A stretch of 64,000 nt of DNA from the NCBI GenBank assembly GCA_965232165.1, contig CBDDOY010000001.1, positions 992,001 through 1,056,000 of the forward strand, written 5' to 3'. The notes below the pieces were generated by a model that saw nothing but the letters and a program-made list of their open reading frames with translations, did no database searches and was not told the DNA's origin. Source of the stretch: UBA2779 sp965232165 (GTDB lineage: Bacteria > Spirochaetota > Spirochaetia > DSM-2461). A program made the translations under genes and the position numbers. Positions 8,381-17,251 of the stretch are shown here, in pieces. The first letter of the stretch is position 1; each line of letters begins with the position of its first letter.

Positions 8381-10152
8381 TATACGTTTCGGCCCATGCA
8401 GTCGAAGAGTTCCTGCTTGCTGATTTCAAACCATATCGGCCGGCCATGAGGACAGCGCGGTGAATCGAGATTGAAGGCGTCATGGAGCAGCCGCCTAGCG
8501 GTATCATCGTCGAGCAGATCATTGCTCTTCAAGGCGGCCTTGCAGGCGATGTCTGCCCATAGTTCTTTATGGAGGTTTTCCGGATCCCCTGTGTCGTTTT
8601 CGATGAAATCAACCAATTCATCCTCAAGCCCCCGAGCGGCATGGGGCAGTCCGGTCATTTCCCATTCGTTTTCTTTGTTGCAGTTGAAAACCAATCCCAG
8701 CTTCTCCAGCCCCTCTCTCCGGAGTTCAAGGCGCATCAGGGCTGTTTGATTGAGGTGTAATCGGCGTGGAATCAAGAGATGCTCGGAGGCAGGTTCGCTG
8801 TTTCTCAGTTTCTCGAAGAGAATGCGCTCATGTGCGGCATGCTGGTCTACGATGAAGAGAGTTCCAGCGGCTTCCGCCAGGAGAAACAGACCAAAGGCCT
8901 GTCCTATATAGCGGAATTCGATGTTTTTCTCCAGAGGGAATGGATTGAATCGTTCCCTGCGGTTTCCGCCTTTCTCCCGCAGCTCTTTCGTTGCCGAAAC
9001 AAAGGCATCGGCCTGATTTTGTCGAAACGGGCCAGAATTCCTAAAAGACGCCGAATTGTCATGTGCGGTCATGCCGATGGAGGCTGATGACTTGCGGTTA
9101 GCCATGGATTCCCCTGAAAACAACTGATTGGTTTCCTTGAAGGCCGCAGGGGGATTCAGGCGTTTCTCATAGGACTCGGAGTTCAACCGGTTTTTAATGA
9201 TTTCAATAAGCCTATGCCGGATAAGGGGGAGGTCCTTAAACCGGGCCTCTTTCTTGCCCGGATGAATGTTGAAATCTACGAGACACGGGTTTATTTCGAT
9301 GAATACTAGTGCGATGGGGAAAGTGCCCCCGGGCATCAGGGCATCATAGGCGTGGACAACACCTTGTACCAGAGAAAATTCATCGATACGGCGCCTGTTT
9401 GCGAAGATTTTAATCTGTTGTCTATCTTTGCGGCTGATTTCCGGTCTGACATGCACAACAGTGATATCAAGGTCTTCAAATTCCCCCTTCGATATCCACC
9501 ATGAGGCCATGGGGGCCAGTCCCGGCCAGCAAGCTGTCACCCTGCCGAGGATGGAATCTTTCTGCAGATAGGTTTTTAATTGACCATCAATGAACAGCCG
9601 GAAACACTGTTCGGGATGAGCCGCCGCCTTCTCCAGGAACACCTGACGGCAAAGCCTCGTTTCCGCCATGGTGCTTTTAAGAAATTGCCGCCTGGCGGGC
9701 ATGTTGAAAAACAAGTCTCTTATTGACACCGTTGTTCCCCTCGGCCCGGTGGAGGGTTCCTGGTTAATTATTTTGCCTCCGTGAACTGAAAGTCTATGCG
9801 TTGATTCATCGGCTGCCGATGTAATCTCTACACGGGAACACGCGGCAAGACTGGCTAGCGCCTCTCCCCGAAATCCGAGTGTGGCGGTCTTTTCAAGGTC
9901 GTCAAGTGTGGATATCTTACTGGTTGCATGCGGCAGCCAGCAGAGGGACAGATCGTCCTTGCTCATGCCATGCCCGTTGTCGGTGATGCGAATTTCTTCT
10001 ACTCCCCCATGCCGGAGATGGACTTTTATGTCGTCGGCCTTTGCGTCAATGGCATTGTCGAGAAGCTCCCGGACCACCGCATGAGGCCGGTCGACAACCT
10101 CTCCGGCAGCGATGCGCCGCGCTACGGATTCACTAAGGATGTGAACACGCAT
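8380..10152 (-). CDS. mutL: DNA mismatch repair protein MutL (endonuclease type)
   Basis: MutL links mismatch recognition by MutS to downstream excision. The N-terminal GHKL ATPase is clear: RELLDNAIDAKADDI, DNGHGM and GFRGEALASL at residues ~25-105. The C-terminal half carries DQHAAHERILFE, which fits the DQHA-X2-E-X4-E metal-binding motif of MutL proteins that nick DNA themselves, plus CPHGRP near the end. A methyl-directed MutH partner is therefore not needed. Length is 590 residues. The final residues FDCMGRNV end at the junction with element B, whose first base completes the TAG stop, so a few native residues may have been lost. Confidence 0.95.
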   Translation of the reverse strand: MRVHILSESVARRIAAGEVVDRPHAVVRELLDNAIDAKADDIKVHLRHGGVEEIRITDNGHGMSKDDLSLCWLPHATSKISTLDDLEKTATLGFRGEALASLAACSRVEITSAADESTHRLSVHGGKIINQEPSTGPRGTTVSIRDLFFNMPARRQFLKSTMAETRLCRQVFLEKAAAHPEQCFRLFIDGQLKTYLQKDSILGRVTACWPGLAPMASWWISKGEFEDLDITVVHVRPEISRKDRQQIKIFANRRRIDEFSLVQGVVHAYDALMPGGTFPIALVFIEINPCLVDFNIHPGKKEARFKDLPLIRHRLIEIIKNRLNSESYEKRLNPPAAFKETNQLFSGESMANRKSSASIGMTAHDNSASFRNSGPFRQNQADAFVSATKELREKGGNRRERFNPFPLEKNIEFRYIGQAFGLFLLAEAAGTLFIVDQHAAHERILFEKLRNSEPASEHLLIPRRLHLNQTALMRLELRREGLEKLGLVFNCNKENEWEMTGLPHAARGLEDELVDFIENDTGDPENLHKELWADIACKAALKSNDLLDDDTARRLLHDAFNLDSPRCPHGRPIWFEISKQELFDCMGRNV

Positions 10153-10325
10153 GATACTGCTTTTTTCGAATTGGACATTGTGGCTATCTTAAAGCATGGA
10201 ATCGTGTTCGATCAATAGCGGGTTTCCAGCGAAGCCGCAGGGCGAAGACTGAAACGGACCAGACGGGTTAAGGCCGACAGAACAGCAGGTGTTCTGTGCA
10301 CAACATATTGCGAACGGACAATAGT

Positions 10326-10443
10326 CGCGCAAGGGATTGCAGCGGAAATGCCGCCGGCAGCCCCGGCGATTGGCAATGAGCCGGGGGGCAGGCTGCCGGA
10401 TTAAGGCATTGGAGCGAAAAGCCCGACCCGAAGGGTTGCGCCC
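10326..10443 (-). repeat. Repeat A, copy 2
   Basis: This is repeat A in reverse orientation, from GCGCAAGGGATTGCAGCGG to CGAAGGGTTGCGCCC, with few differences from copy 1. It occupies most of the 10153-10650 spacer upstream of the mutL start. The flanking CTATTGTCC extension is shared with other copies. Confidence 0.85.
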
Positions 10444-10485
10444 AAAATATTCTAAATCTACGGAACATTTTCTACACGAGCATTT

Positions 10486-10600
10486 TGCCAACGCCGCAGC
10501 GGCATGTCTGCGTGCAGAACACGCACAGGCAGGCCAAAGGCAGGCAGGCAGGCGGAAGCAATCGAGTCAGAAATGAAATTGGTATTTCAGAGGCTCTCCA
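10486..10600 (-). repeat. Element B, degenerate partial copy
   Basis: TTTTGCCAACGCCGCAGCGG and GGCGGAAGCAATCGAGTCAGAAATGAAATTGG resemble the interior and right arm of element B in reverse. A stretch TGTCTGCGTGCAGAACACGCACAGGCAGG is shared with copy 1. The terminal GGGC ends are lost. Confidence 0.6.
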
Positions 10601-10650
10601 ATGCAAAAAGGAGTTGATAAAAAGCCGGAAATCTGATAGTTATTGAATGA

Positions 10651-11574
10651 ATGAATTCGAATTCTCCAGACAATTTAGAAGAGAAGGCTGCGAATTTTGT
10701 GCAGCAGTTATGGGATAATCCATCCCTGTTAGGCCTTTCGCCTCTTCAAAAGGAAGAGCAGCTCCATGCCTTCATCGAAGCTAACGCTGCAACGCTTCAG
10801 CCCACGATGGCAACAAAGCCATATTTTCAGGATATCCCCTGGCCCAGGGTTATGAAGTTGTTTAGGCAAGCGCTTTTTCAACTGGCCAACCAAGACCTTG
10901 GATTCCTGTATGAATCGATATTGAAGGACCGTGTAGATATCTCCTTTTTCCGAGAGCTGGAACCGGCCGCCGGGGAGCTGCCTTCTGTAAAGGAGCAACT
11001 CGGTCGGTATGTAAAAAAATTCGCCGACAGAGCCATGTCAAGGAAAGAACTCGCCGGTCCCATCATGGGTGTTGCAACCGATATGGTTGACAAGTATATA
11101 ACCATGGCGCTAAGGAGGCAGAAATACATTGGCATAGAGCTTAGGAAGGTGCAGCGGCTGAAATTCAATGAGAAGCAGATTGTCGGCTTCGTGAAATTGG
11201 CCATGCTGCTTCGTCCTTCCGTATACTATTATTCGCCTACTGGGGGAACGATCAATATCTCGCAGGGTTACGCCCAAATGGTGACTCAGGAAACCCTAAA
11301 AGAATTGAAATTCATACCCAGAGCGCTCATTCAGTCCGGCATTAACAGTTTTCTTTCTTTTCAAAATTATCCTCACATCGAAAGCACAGCCCGCCTGGCT
11401 GCGATTTTTTCGCTTCGGTGCCGAAATATGAAATCGGGGTTAAAGGCTGAACGGGGCGCCGAATCATCAGACAAGAGCTGGTTCAGTGTCGCACGAAAAA
11501 ACTATAAGTATCATGGGTTTGATATGGACATGCTCTATGAGCTTCAGAATATCGCTGCTGAAAACGGATGGTAG
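10651..11574 (+). CDS. Conserved hypothetical protein, first gene of a three-gene cassette
   Basis: This is a 307-residue soluble, mostly helical protein without signal peptide or membrane segment. No catalytic motif is recognised. Recognisable stretches include ATLQPTMATKPYFQDIPWPR and YYYSPTGGTINISQGYAQMV. The stop lies 3 bp before the voltage-sensor-like gene, so the two are almost certainly translated from one transcript. The context suggests a cytoplasmic partner of that membrane protein. The function is unknown. Confidence 0.75.
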   Translation: MNSNSPDNLEEKAANFVQQLWDNPSLLGLSPLQKEEQLHAFIEANAATLQPTMATKPYFQDIPWPRVMKLFRQALFQLANQDLGFLYESILKDRVDISFFRELEPAAGELPSVKEQLGRYVKKFADRAMSRKELAGPIMGVATDMVDKYITMALRRQKYIGIELRKVQRLKFNEKQIVGFVKLAMLLRPSVYYYSPTGGTINISQGYAQMVTQETLKELKFIPRALIQSGINSFLSFQNYPHIESTARLAAIFSLRCRNMKSGLKAERGAESSDKSWFSVARKNYKYHGFDMDMLYELQNIAAENGW

Positions 11575-11577
11575 AGT

Positions 11578-12678
11578 ATGAAGAATAGAATTGCCGGTTT
11601 CTTAGAGGGCATAGTAACTCTGGCTATCATATTGGTTCTCGCACAGACACTGCTTGAAGAGATCATGGTGTTTGCCGGAGTTTCCTGGTCCCTCAGAAAA
11701 GTATTCATTTTCACTAGCTTCTCATTTGATTTGTTTTTCACAATCGAATTTCTAGTCCGAAGCTGGATGGCATTGGGAAAAAAACAGTTTAGACCATATT
11801 TTTTCCAGGGGTATGGATGGGTAGATTTTGTGGCTTCGGTTCCATTGCTTACGCTCACCTCAGCGCCGGAGATGATGGCCTACTTCAACGGGGTTGTTCT
11901 CTCTGGGGCCGGCGGACTCATGGGCATACTTAAGGTGGTAAAGGCGGTCCGGATTGCCCGTGTTCTCAGACTGCTTCGGATTCTTAGGATTTTCCAGCGA
12001 ATTCGCTTTGCTGATTCGCTCATGGTTCAACGCCATACGGTGAGAATTGTCACAACAATTGCATCCATTATGATTTTCACCAATATGGCCATGAGCGCCG
12101 TATTCACATTTGTTGACAGCTTTGGAATAGAGCAGTTATTAGTAAGGGAACAGCATGGTGTCTTGAATTCCCTGAAGGAAACAAAGCTAATGGGAGACGC
12201 AGCAGTCAAAGAATTAGGTATTAACAATCCAATGATTTTGGCTATTAAGAATGACGGCACAGCCATATACAGCAAGACTGATGATGAGCATCTGAAGAAA
12301 TACTACGGCCCTGGTGACTATGTGGTTTTTACAGAAGAACCGTATACGGTCTGGTTTGATGTCCAGCCCTTTGCCGTAACTCAATCGCGGCTGAATCTGA
12401 CGATATTCACTGTCGTATTAGCAATGATTTCAATTCTAATAATTACTTATGGCACTCACTTCGCTCTTACCGTGAGCGATCCTATAAACGTTATGATGAG
12501 AGGAATGAAGGAAAGAAGCTACAACCTTGAGGTGCGAATACAGCAGAAGTATGCGGCGGATGAGGTTTTCCTCTTAGCAGAAATATACAATGACGAATTT
12601 CTGCCGATGAAGGCACGCAACGAAAATGACAAACTGGACATCACGCTTGCTGATATCAGTGATCTGCTGAAACCATGA
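11578..12678 (+). CDS. Voltage-sensor-like membrane protein with an extracytoplasmic domain and HAMP-like tail
   Basis: This 366-residue protein begins with four hydrophobic segments arranged like a voltage-sensor domain. S3 has GWVDFVASVPLL (~80-91). S4 has basic residues at every third position (K119, K122, R125, R128, R131, R134, R137), as in voltage-gated channels. A fifth segment (~157-178) leads into a ~95-residue extracytoplasmic region instead of a pore, with no TVGYG-like filter. A sixth segment (~277-300) is followed by a juxtamembrane stretch (VSDPINVMMRGMKERSYNLE) that resembles a HAMP linker. It may sense membrane potential and signal inward; this is inference. It is tightly coupled to both neighbours. 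Confidence 0.75.
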   Translation: MKNRIAGFLEGIVTLAIILVLAQTLLEEIMVFAGVSWSLRKVFIFTSFSFDLFFTIEFLVRSWMALGKKQFRPYFFQGYGWVDFVASVPLLTLTSAPEMMAYFNGVVLSGAGGLMGILKVVKAVRIARVLRLLRILRIFQRIRFADSLMVQRHTVRIVTTIASIMIFTNMAMSAVFTFVDSFGIEQLLVREQHGVLNSLKETKLMGDAAVKELGINNPMILAIKNDGTAIYSKTDDEHLKKYYGPGDYVVFTEEPYTVWFDVQPFAVTQSRLNLTIFTVVLAMISILIITYGTHFALTVSDPINVMMRGMKERSYNLEVRIQQKYAADEVFLLAEIYNDEFLPMKARNENDKLDITLADISDLLKP

Positions 12679-13253
12679 TACCGCTGCTGTTATTCATTGC
12701 TGCGGGTATGCTTGCCGCCCAGTCCCCTCAAACCAAACGGTGGGAGAATTTCATCTCCGCCCACACAGGTACTTATGGATTGCCCAGTGACGCCGAGATG
12801 GGACCACTAGCCGATATCCGCAATCCAGATCTCGATTTGGAACTGGCTATCGCCGTCTGTGAGACTGTTTTTGAAGCCGTGAGGGAGGCAGAAATCCCCA
12901 TCGAAACATTCTACAAGGAAACAAGACTGCCTTTGACGGCTGCATTCACCAAGGTTGTGGAAGCAGGTCCACGGGAAGAAGAGCACCGTTACGGCATGCC
13001 TGTCAGAAGAAAAAACCGCATTTCTATCCCTGTGCGAGTATCCGGGGGCCTGTACACCGGTTATGGGCAGGTATACCTGATTTATGATGAAAAGGATTGG
13101 TATATAGAGCAGTGGTCGGTTGATATTTCAAGGCTGCCGATCAAAGAACAGTCTGCAAGCGATATACCGGCGAATGATGCACTTGAAAACGAGGTGTCGG
13201 CAGATGCGCCATCAGAAGACCAGGTGCCAGATGCGGTCTTGAAGAAGCCTTAG
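12675..13253 (+). CDS. Small secreted hypothetical protein, third gene of the cassette
   Basis: This is a 192-residue protein with a short signal peptide (MIPLLLFIAAGMLAAQ) and an acidic, proline-containing C-terminal tail. The central part (SIPVRVSGGLYTGYGQVYLI and DEKDWYIEQWSVDIS) looks like a small beta-rich domain. It overlaps the preceding gene by 4 bp (ATGA), which implies translational coupling, so it may act with the extracytoplasmic part of the voltage-sensor-like protein. Its end overlaps the convergent ATPase-fold gene at 13250. The family is not recognised. Confidence 0.75.
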   Translation: MIPLLLFIAAGMLAAQSPQTKRWENFISAHTGTYGLPSDAEMGPLADIRNPDLDLELAIAVCETVFEAVREAEIPIETFYKETRLPLTAAFTKVVEAGPREEEHRYGMPVRRKNRISIPVRVSGGLYTGYGQVYLIYDEKDWYIEQWSVDISRLPIKEQSASDIPANDALENEVSADAPSEDQVPDAVLKKP

Positions 13254-13717
13254 ACAATAATTTTTATGCGAGTCCCTATGACTTCTCCCGGGGTATAGGG
13301 AATAACGGAATTGTTTTCGTCGTAAAAACCTATTTCGAATACAGAAAACAGTTTCCTCGCCAGTTTGAGCCCCTTCCCGAAACTCCTATGATTTGGCGGC
13401 ATTGTGATGTCAAAGCCTCCTCCATGATCGGTTATGGTAATATGGAGACGTGCATCTCTGACATCAAGAGTGAGCCGTATTTCTTCATCAGAGTCCTTGG
13501 CCCGGTGCGCCCGAACAGAATTGCCGAGAAGTTCCAGCAAGGCATAACGGACATGTTCATCTTTTACAGGAACGAAAGGGAAGGAAAGGGCGTTGATTCG
13601 TTCAAAGATCTCACGAAATGGCATCTCTTTGCTTATGTTCAAGGTGAGGCTGTCATATTCTTGCCCCTGATATACTATATAAGGCACAAGATGCTCACGT
13701 ACCCGGCCAGGCTCCAC
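13250..13717 (-). CDS. Orphan GHKL ATPase-fold protein (anti-sigma/histidine kinase-like)
   Basis: This 155-residue protein has only a HATPase_c fold. ALLELLGNSVRAH is the N-box, DHGGGF the G1 box and FGKGLKLARKLF the G2 box. No dimerisation or phospho-acceptor domain is present. Such stand-alone domains are found in RsbW/SpoIIAB-type anti-sigma kinases and in fragments of sensor kinases. The start is GTG at about 13716. A degenerate element B copy lies immediately upstream (13727-13805), so the promoter or an original N-terminal domain could have been lost. It overlaps the convergent gene's stop codon. Confidence 0.75.
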   Translation of the reverse strand: MEPGRVREHLVPYIVYQGQEYDSLTLNISKEMPFREIFERINALSFPFVPVKDEHVRYALLELLGNSVRAHRAKDSDEEIRLTLDVRDARLHITITDHGGGFDITMPPNHRSFGKGLKLARKLFSVFEIGFYDENNSVIPYTPGEVIGTRIKIIV

Positions 13718-13726
13718 TTCTTTTGT

Positions 13727-13805
13727 CCCTTGTATCGTCCTGTCTGCAGCAGGCAGGCAGAAAATCGCTTCGTCAATTTCCTAAAGCTGTTTTTTAGATG
13801 TACCC
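13727..13805 (+). repeat. Element B, partial copy (right half)
   Basis: CTTGTATCG, a divergent CTGTCTGCAGCAGGCAGGCAG and then CGTCAATTTCCTAAAGCTGTTTTTTAGATGTACCC match the right half of element B with a decayed end. The left half is missing. Confidence 0.75.
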
Positions 13806-13851
13806 TATAGTTCATGGTCATTGTCGTTTAGAATAGCATGAGGATTATAAA

Positions 13852-16755
13852 ATGCATTGTTACATCATATATGTTGGAATAACCCATATCAATCAATTGA
13901 CAAGGCTTTATCCCGGCCTAATCCGCAGAATTTCTCAAGGGCTTAAGGAGGCGGCATCAAAATATGGCGGCATATCGGCTGGTCCATACCGCTATGATTT
14001 CCAGCCTAGATATAATGAAGCGGCACGCAATATAGCCGAAGCGGCTTATGCCATGCATGCTTTGCTGCAAGAGCATCGAAAACATCTCTATGGCTCAACG
14101 GTGCTCATCGCTATGAAAAAGGGTGATGATTCCGGAAGTATGGATTATTTAGAGAAGTTAGCGCTGCGGGTATTCGACGAAGACAGAATATGGCTTGATC
14201 CGGAGCTAGTCAATGATTTCAACGACTATTTTGAGCTTTCCGAGTTCGAAGGTATATATAGAATTAATACGTTAAAAAATACAGGACTGCGGTTTGAAGA
14301 GCGTCTTGCAAGGCTGCTTATACGCCCGGATCGTATTAGTGCAGTTAAACGCATTCTTCTGAATATGAAGGAAGAGAACAGCGCGCGGAAAGTATTTGTC
14401 CTTCGGGGAATACAGGGCTCCGGAAAGAGAGCCACATTGCATGAGGCCATGAAAACGCTGTATCCGGAGAATGGCGGCAACCCCATCACTCTTTTTGTCA
14501 GCAGCAAAGATGAAAACCCCCTTGAGCCAATTGTCCGGGTGTTATCCCATGCAGATGCTTCAATCATGGATGCTTTGAATGGAGATGAAAACTACTGGTG
14601 GGCTTCCGGAGGGAAAAAATACTTCAGAGCCATTTCGGAAGGTATGTATTTGAAAAACATCGGGGATCAGAATCCTATCGATATGGGACAAGCCTTCTAC
14701 AACTATATCAAGGCATTTGCCGGACGCCGCCGTCAAGACTCTTTGCCCGCCTATGTCATTTTAGATGGCTATTCTCCAGATTCCGAAACGATTCTCCTGC
14801 TGCGTCCCCTTTTGCCGGATTTGCTCAAAATAGAAGGTGTCCGCCTCATTGTGATACGAGACACCGATGACTTCACTGAGACATATCCCCTTCCCGGAAA
14901 AGGACATGGAACCGCATTCCGCAGTCCGGCCCAGAAAGATTGGGCGAGAATAATCACGAATGCGGCTATTGGAGGCATACCAGAAGGACACGAACTCGAA
15001 CACCTCATTCTTCAAAGCGGCGGCAATTTGTATCGTCTGTTTCACAGCCTGCTGCTGCTTAGGAAAACTAATGCCGATACCTCTTTCTATTCAGATAATC
15101 CAAGTAGAGAAATCGCCGATTCGCTGGATGTCGCCACTAAACAGACCTTGTTTCTTGTTCATGCGGGCGCGGGCCTGGTGACTCGGGCATTGATTTTGGA
15201 ACGGTTTTCCAAGCCTGAGGAACGTCATAATGAATTGTTGCGTTATAATGGGTTGACAGCCTATGGACTCATCAGAGAAGAATCAGATGGGCGAGCCCGT
15301 GGATTCCCCTGCTCCACGGCTCAAGGCGGTATCGGCTGTGCGGAGTATCCTGATGAGGCTAGAAGTTTCGGCGAATATCTGTACAGGTGTTACAAATCGG
15401 GGATGGCGCTAGATCTCATCCGTCTTTTCCGCTATCTGTCGGCATGGGGACCAGAAAACCGTGCTATAACCGTCCTGGAAGAAATGCTGGAATCCCTGCT
15501 TACACAGAGACAGTTAGCAGTGGCTGGGAATCTGTTGAAAAGCCTCCCTGCTCTTCCTTCAAATCTCGAAAACCAAGGATCTCTCTTATATCAAGAAGTG
15601 GTAAGCAAGGCAAGACTGAGATACAGGCTCCTCACTGAAAACACCAAGAAACTACAAATTGATAGCCGAACTGATTACTCAGGACTCTCCTACGCTCAAT
15701 ACGCCTATACTCAAGATTATTGGGATGAAGCCTTAAAGGCCTCTAAGAAGGCACTTTTCAGTTTTCAAAAGTCGGGAAACCATAATGGCGAGACTTATGC
15801 CCATATCGAATTGGCCATGGCCCTTCTCGCGAAGAACAATATCAGAGACGCTTCAGAGCATTTGGGTATCGCTCATCGAATCGGCAATCAAATCGGTTGC
15901 CATTGGGGTGTTTTCAGGGCTGCAGCCATGAGAACCGTTACCCTGTTTCTTTCAGGAAACTTATCCGAATGCGCCCGTGAGTGCGAGAAAAACAGAAAAA
16001 CTGTATGGGACGCAGGCCGCCGGGATCTTTGGCTGTTTCTCACCTTGACCGCATTGCGAATTTCTTGGGAACTCGGGCGGTTTGAGGAAGCCGTGAGGCT
16101 GGCTGATGAAGGAAGACAAGCCGCTGAATTTTACAGTCTAGGCGAGGAACACTCAGTTTTATCGATATGGAAAGGCCGATGTCTGCTGGCAATGAGAGAT
16201 GAAGAGGGCACTGTCATTCTCGAATCGTATTCTTCCCGTCGGGAGGCGCTCGCATTTTTAGCCGAACAGGCATGGATAAACAATGAACTCAAAGAAGCCA
16301 AGAAGTTGATACGTCTTGCTCATCAGAAGAAAAGGCTTTCAATTCGGCTGCAAGGTGAAGTCAATGACTGGTCCGACGGGTATTTCCCTATTGAGGGGCG
16401 ATTAGCGGATTCTTCCGGCCCTCTCGATGTGCTTGGAGATAGAATTCAAGGATTGAAGGCGTATTTCGAGGCAGGCACAGAAGATGCAAATGCCATTATC
16501 CAATTGGACGCACTGCTTGAAAGAGATGGGATGCGCATTTCAAGACCCTATAGTTATCACTACGCCCTGTGGGCTGCTATGACGAACCTGGGCAAAGACA
16601 AGAATACTCAAATCCAGTATATGAGCCGCGCCTTCAACGATCTTCAGGCGAGGGCCGCCCGTATCGATGATATTCAGTCTAAAAATGCGTGGCTCACCAT
16701 GAATTACTGGAATAAGCTCTTGATGAAGGAAGCAAAAAAGCATAGGTTCATCTAG
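13852..16755 (+). CDS. Large P-loop NTPase with C-terminal TPR-like helical repeats
   Basis: This 967-residue cytoplasmic protein has three parts. Residues ~1-165 are an unrecognised N-terminal region. A P-loop ATPase domain follows with Walker A GIQGSGKRATLHEAM near residue 185 and a Walker B-like strand AYVILDGYSPDS near 300. From ~560 there are helical repeats with TPR-like patterns, such as YAQYAYTQDYWDEALKASKK and YAHIELAMALLAKNNIRDAS. This layout is that of STAND-type signal-transduction ATPases (MalT-like). No LuxR HTH or other effector domain is seen. DUF1801 follows 14 bp downstream. The function is not known. Confidence 0.8.
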   Translation: MHCYIIYVGITHINQLTRLYPGLIRRISQGLKEAASKYGGISAGPYRYDFQPRYNEAARNIAEAAYAMHALLQEHRKHLYGSTVLIAMKKGDDSGSMDYLEKLALRVFDEDRIWLDPELVNDFNDYFELSEFEGIYRINTLKNTGLRFEERLARLLIRPDRISAVKRILLNMKEENSARKVFVLRGIQGSGKRATLHEAMKTLYPENGGNPITLFVSSKDENPLEPIVRVLSHADASIMDALNGDENYWWASGGKKYFRAISEGMYLKNIGDQNPIDMGQAFYNYIKAFAGRRRQDSLPAYVILDGYSPDSETILLLRPLLPDLLKIEGVRLIVIRDTDDFTETYPLPGKGHGTAFRSPAQKDWARIITNAAIGGIPEGHELEHLILQSGGNLYRLFHSLLLLRKTNADTSFYSDNPSREIADSLDVATKQTLFLVHAGAGLVTRALILERFSKPEERHNELLRYNGLTAYGLIREESDGRARGFPCSTAQGGIGCAEYPDEARSFGEYLYRCYKSGMALDLIRLFRYLSAWGPENRAITVLEEMLESLLTQRQLAVAGNLLKSLPALPSNLENQGSLLYQEVVSKARLRYRLLTENTKKLQIDSRTDYSGLSYAQYAYTQDYWDEALKASKKALFSFQKSGNHNGETYAHIELAMALLAKNNIRDASEHLGIAHRIGNQIGCHWGVFRAAAMRTVTLFLSGNLSECARECEKNRKTVWDAGRRDLWLFLTLTALRISWELGRFEEAVRLADEGRQAAEFYSLGEEHSVLSIWKGRCLLAMRDEEGTVILESYSSRREALAFLAEQAWINNELKEAKKLIRLAHQKKRLSIRLQGEVNDWSDGYFPIEGRLADSSGPLDVLGDRIQGLKAYFEAGTEDANAIIQLDALLERDGMRISRPYSYHYALWAAMTNLGKDKNTQIQYMSRAFNDLQARAARIDDIQSKNAWLTMNYWNKLLMKEAKKHRFI

Positions 16756-16769
16756 GGAGACGCTCGTAG

Positions 16770-17243
16770 ATGACCTACCATGCTGTTTCTGTCGACGACT
16801 ATTGTACTCAAATTCCAGAAAGCAGAAAGGAACCATTTAATCGTCTGAGGAATGTCATCCTTGAAAACATACCTGAGGGCTTTCAGGAAACCATATCCTA
16901 CGGCATGCCATCCTATGTGGTTCCTCTCTCCATTTATAGTGCAGGTTATCACTGCAAACCTGAAGAACCCCTGCCGTTTCTATCCATAGCCTCTCAGAAG
17001 CATTTCATAGGCTATTATAACATGGGACTATATGTCATGCCTCACTTAGCAGATTGGTTCAAGGATGCCTGGAAGAAACTGGACATCGGCCGTTTAGATA
17101 TGGGCAAAAGCTGTGTGCGGCTGAAAAAGATTGATGCGCTCCCTTATGATTTGCTTGGCGAGTTATCTTCCAAGGTTTCTGTCAATGAATGGATAAAGGT
17201 TTACGAAAAATCAATCACCCCCGCTAATCGAAGGGAAAAGTAG
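16770..17243 (+). CDS. DUF1801-family protein
   Basis: This is a 157-residue protein of the DUF1801 (YdhG/iron-chaperone-fold) family. The signature blocks RLRNVILENIPEGFQETISY, GMPSYVVP, HFIGYYNMGLYVMPH and KSCVRLKKIDALPYDLL are present. A GGGAG ribosome site lies 9 bp before the ATG. It follows the large ATPase by 14 bp and may be in its operon. The biochemical role of the family is poorly defined. Confidence 0.85.
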   Translation: MTYHAVSVDDYCTQIPESRKEPFNRLRNVILENIPEGFQETISYGMPSYVVPLSIYSAGYHCKPEEPLPFLSIASQKHFIGYYNMGLYVMPHLADWFKDAWKKLDIGRLDMGKSCVRLKKIDALPYDLLGELSSKVSVNEWIKVYEKSITPANRREK

Positions 17244-17251
17244 TGTGGTTC

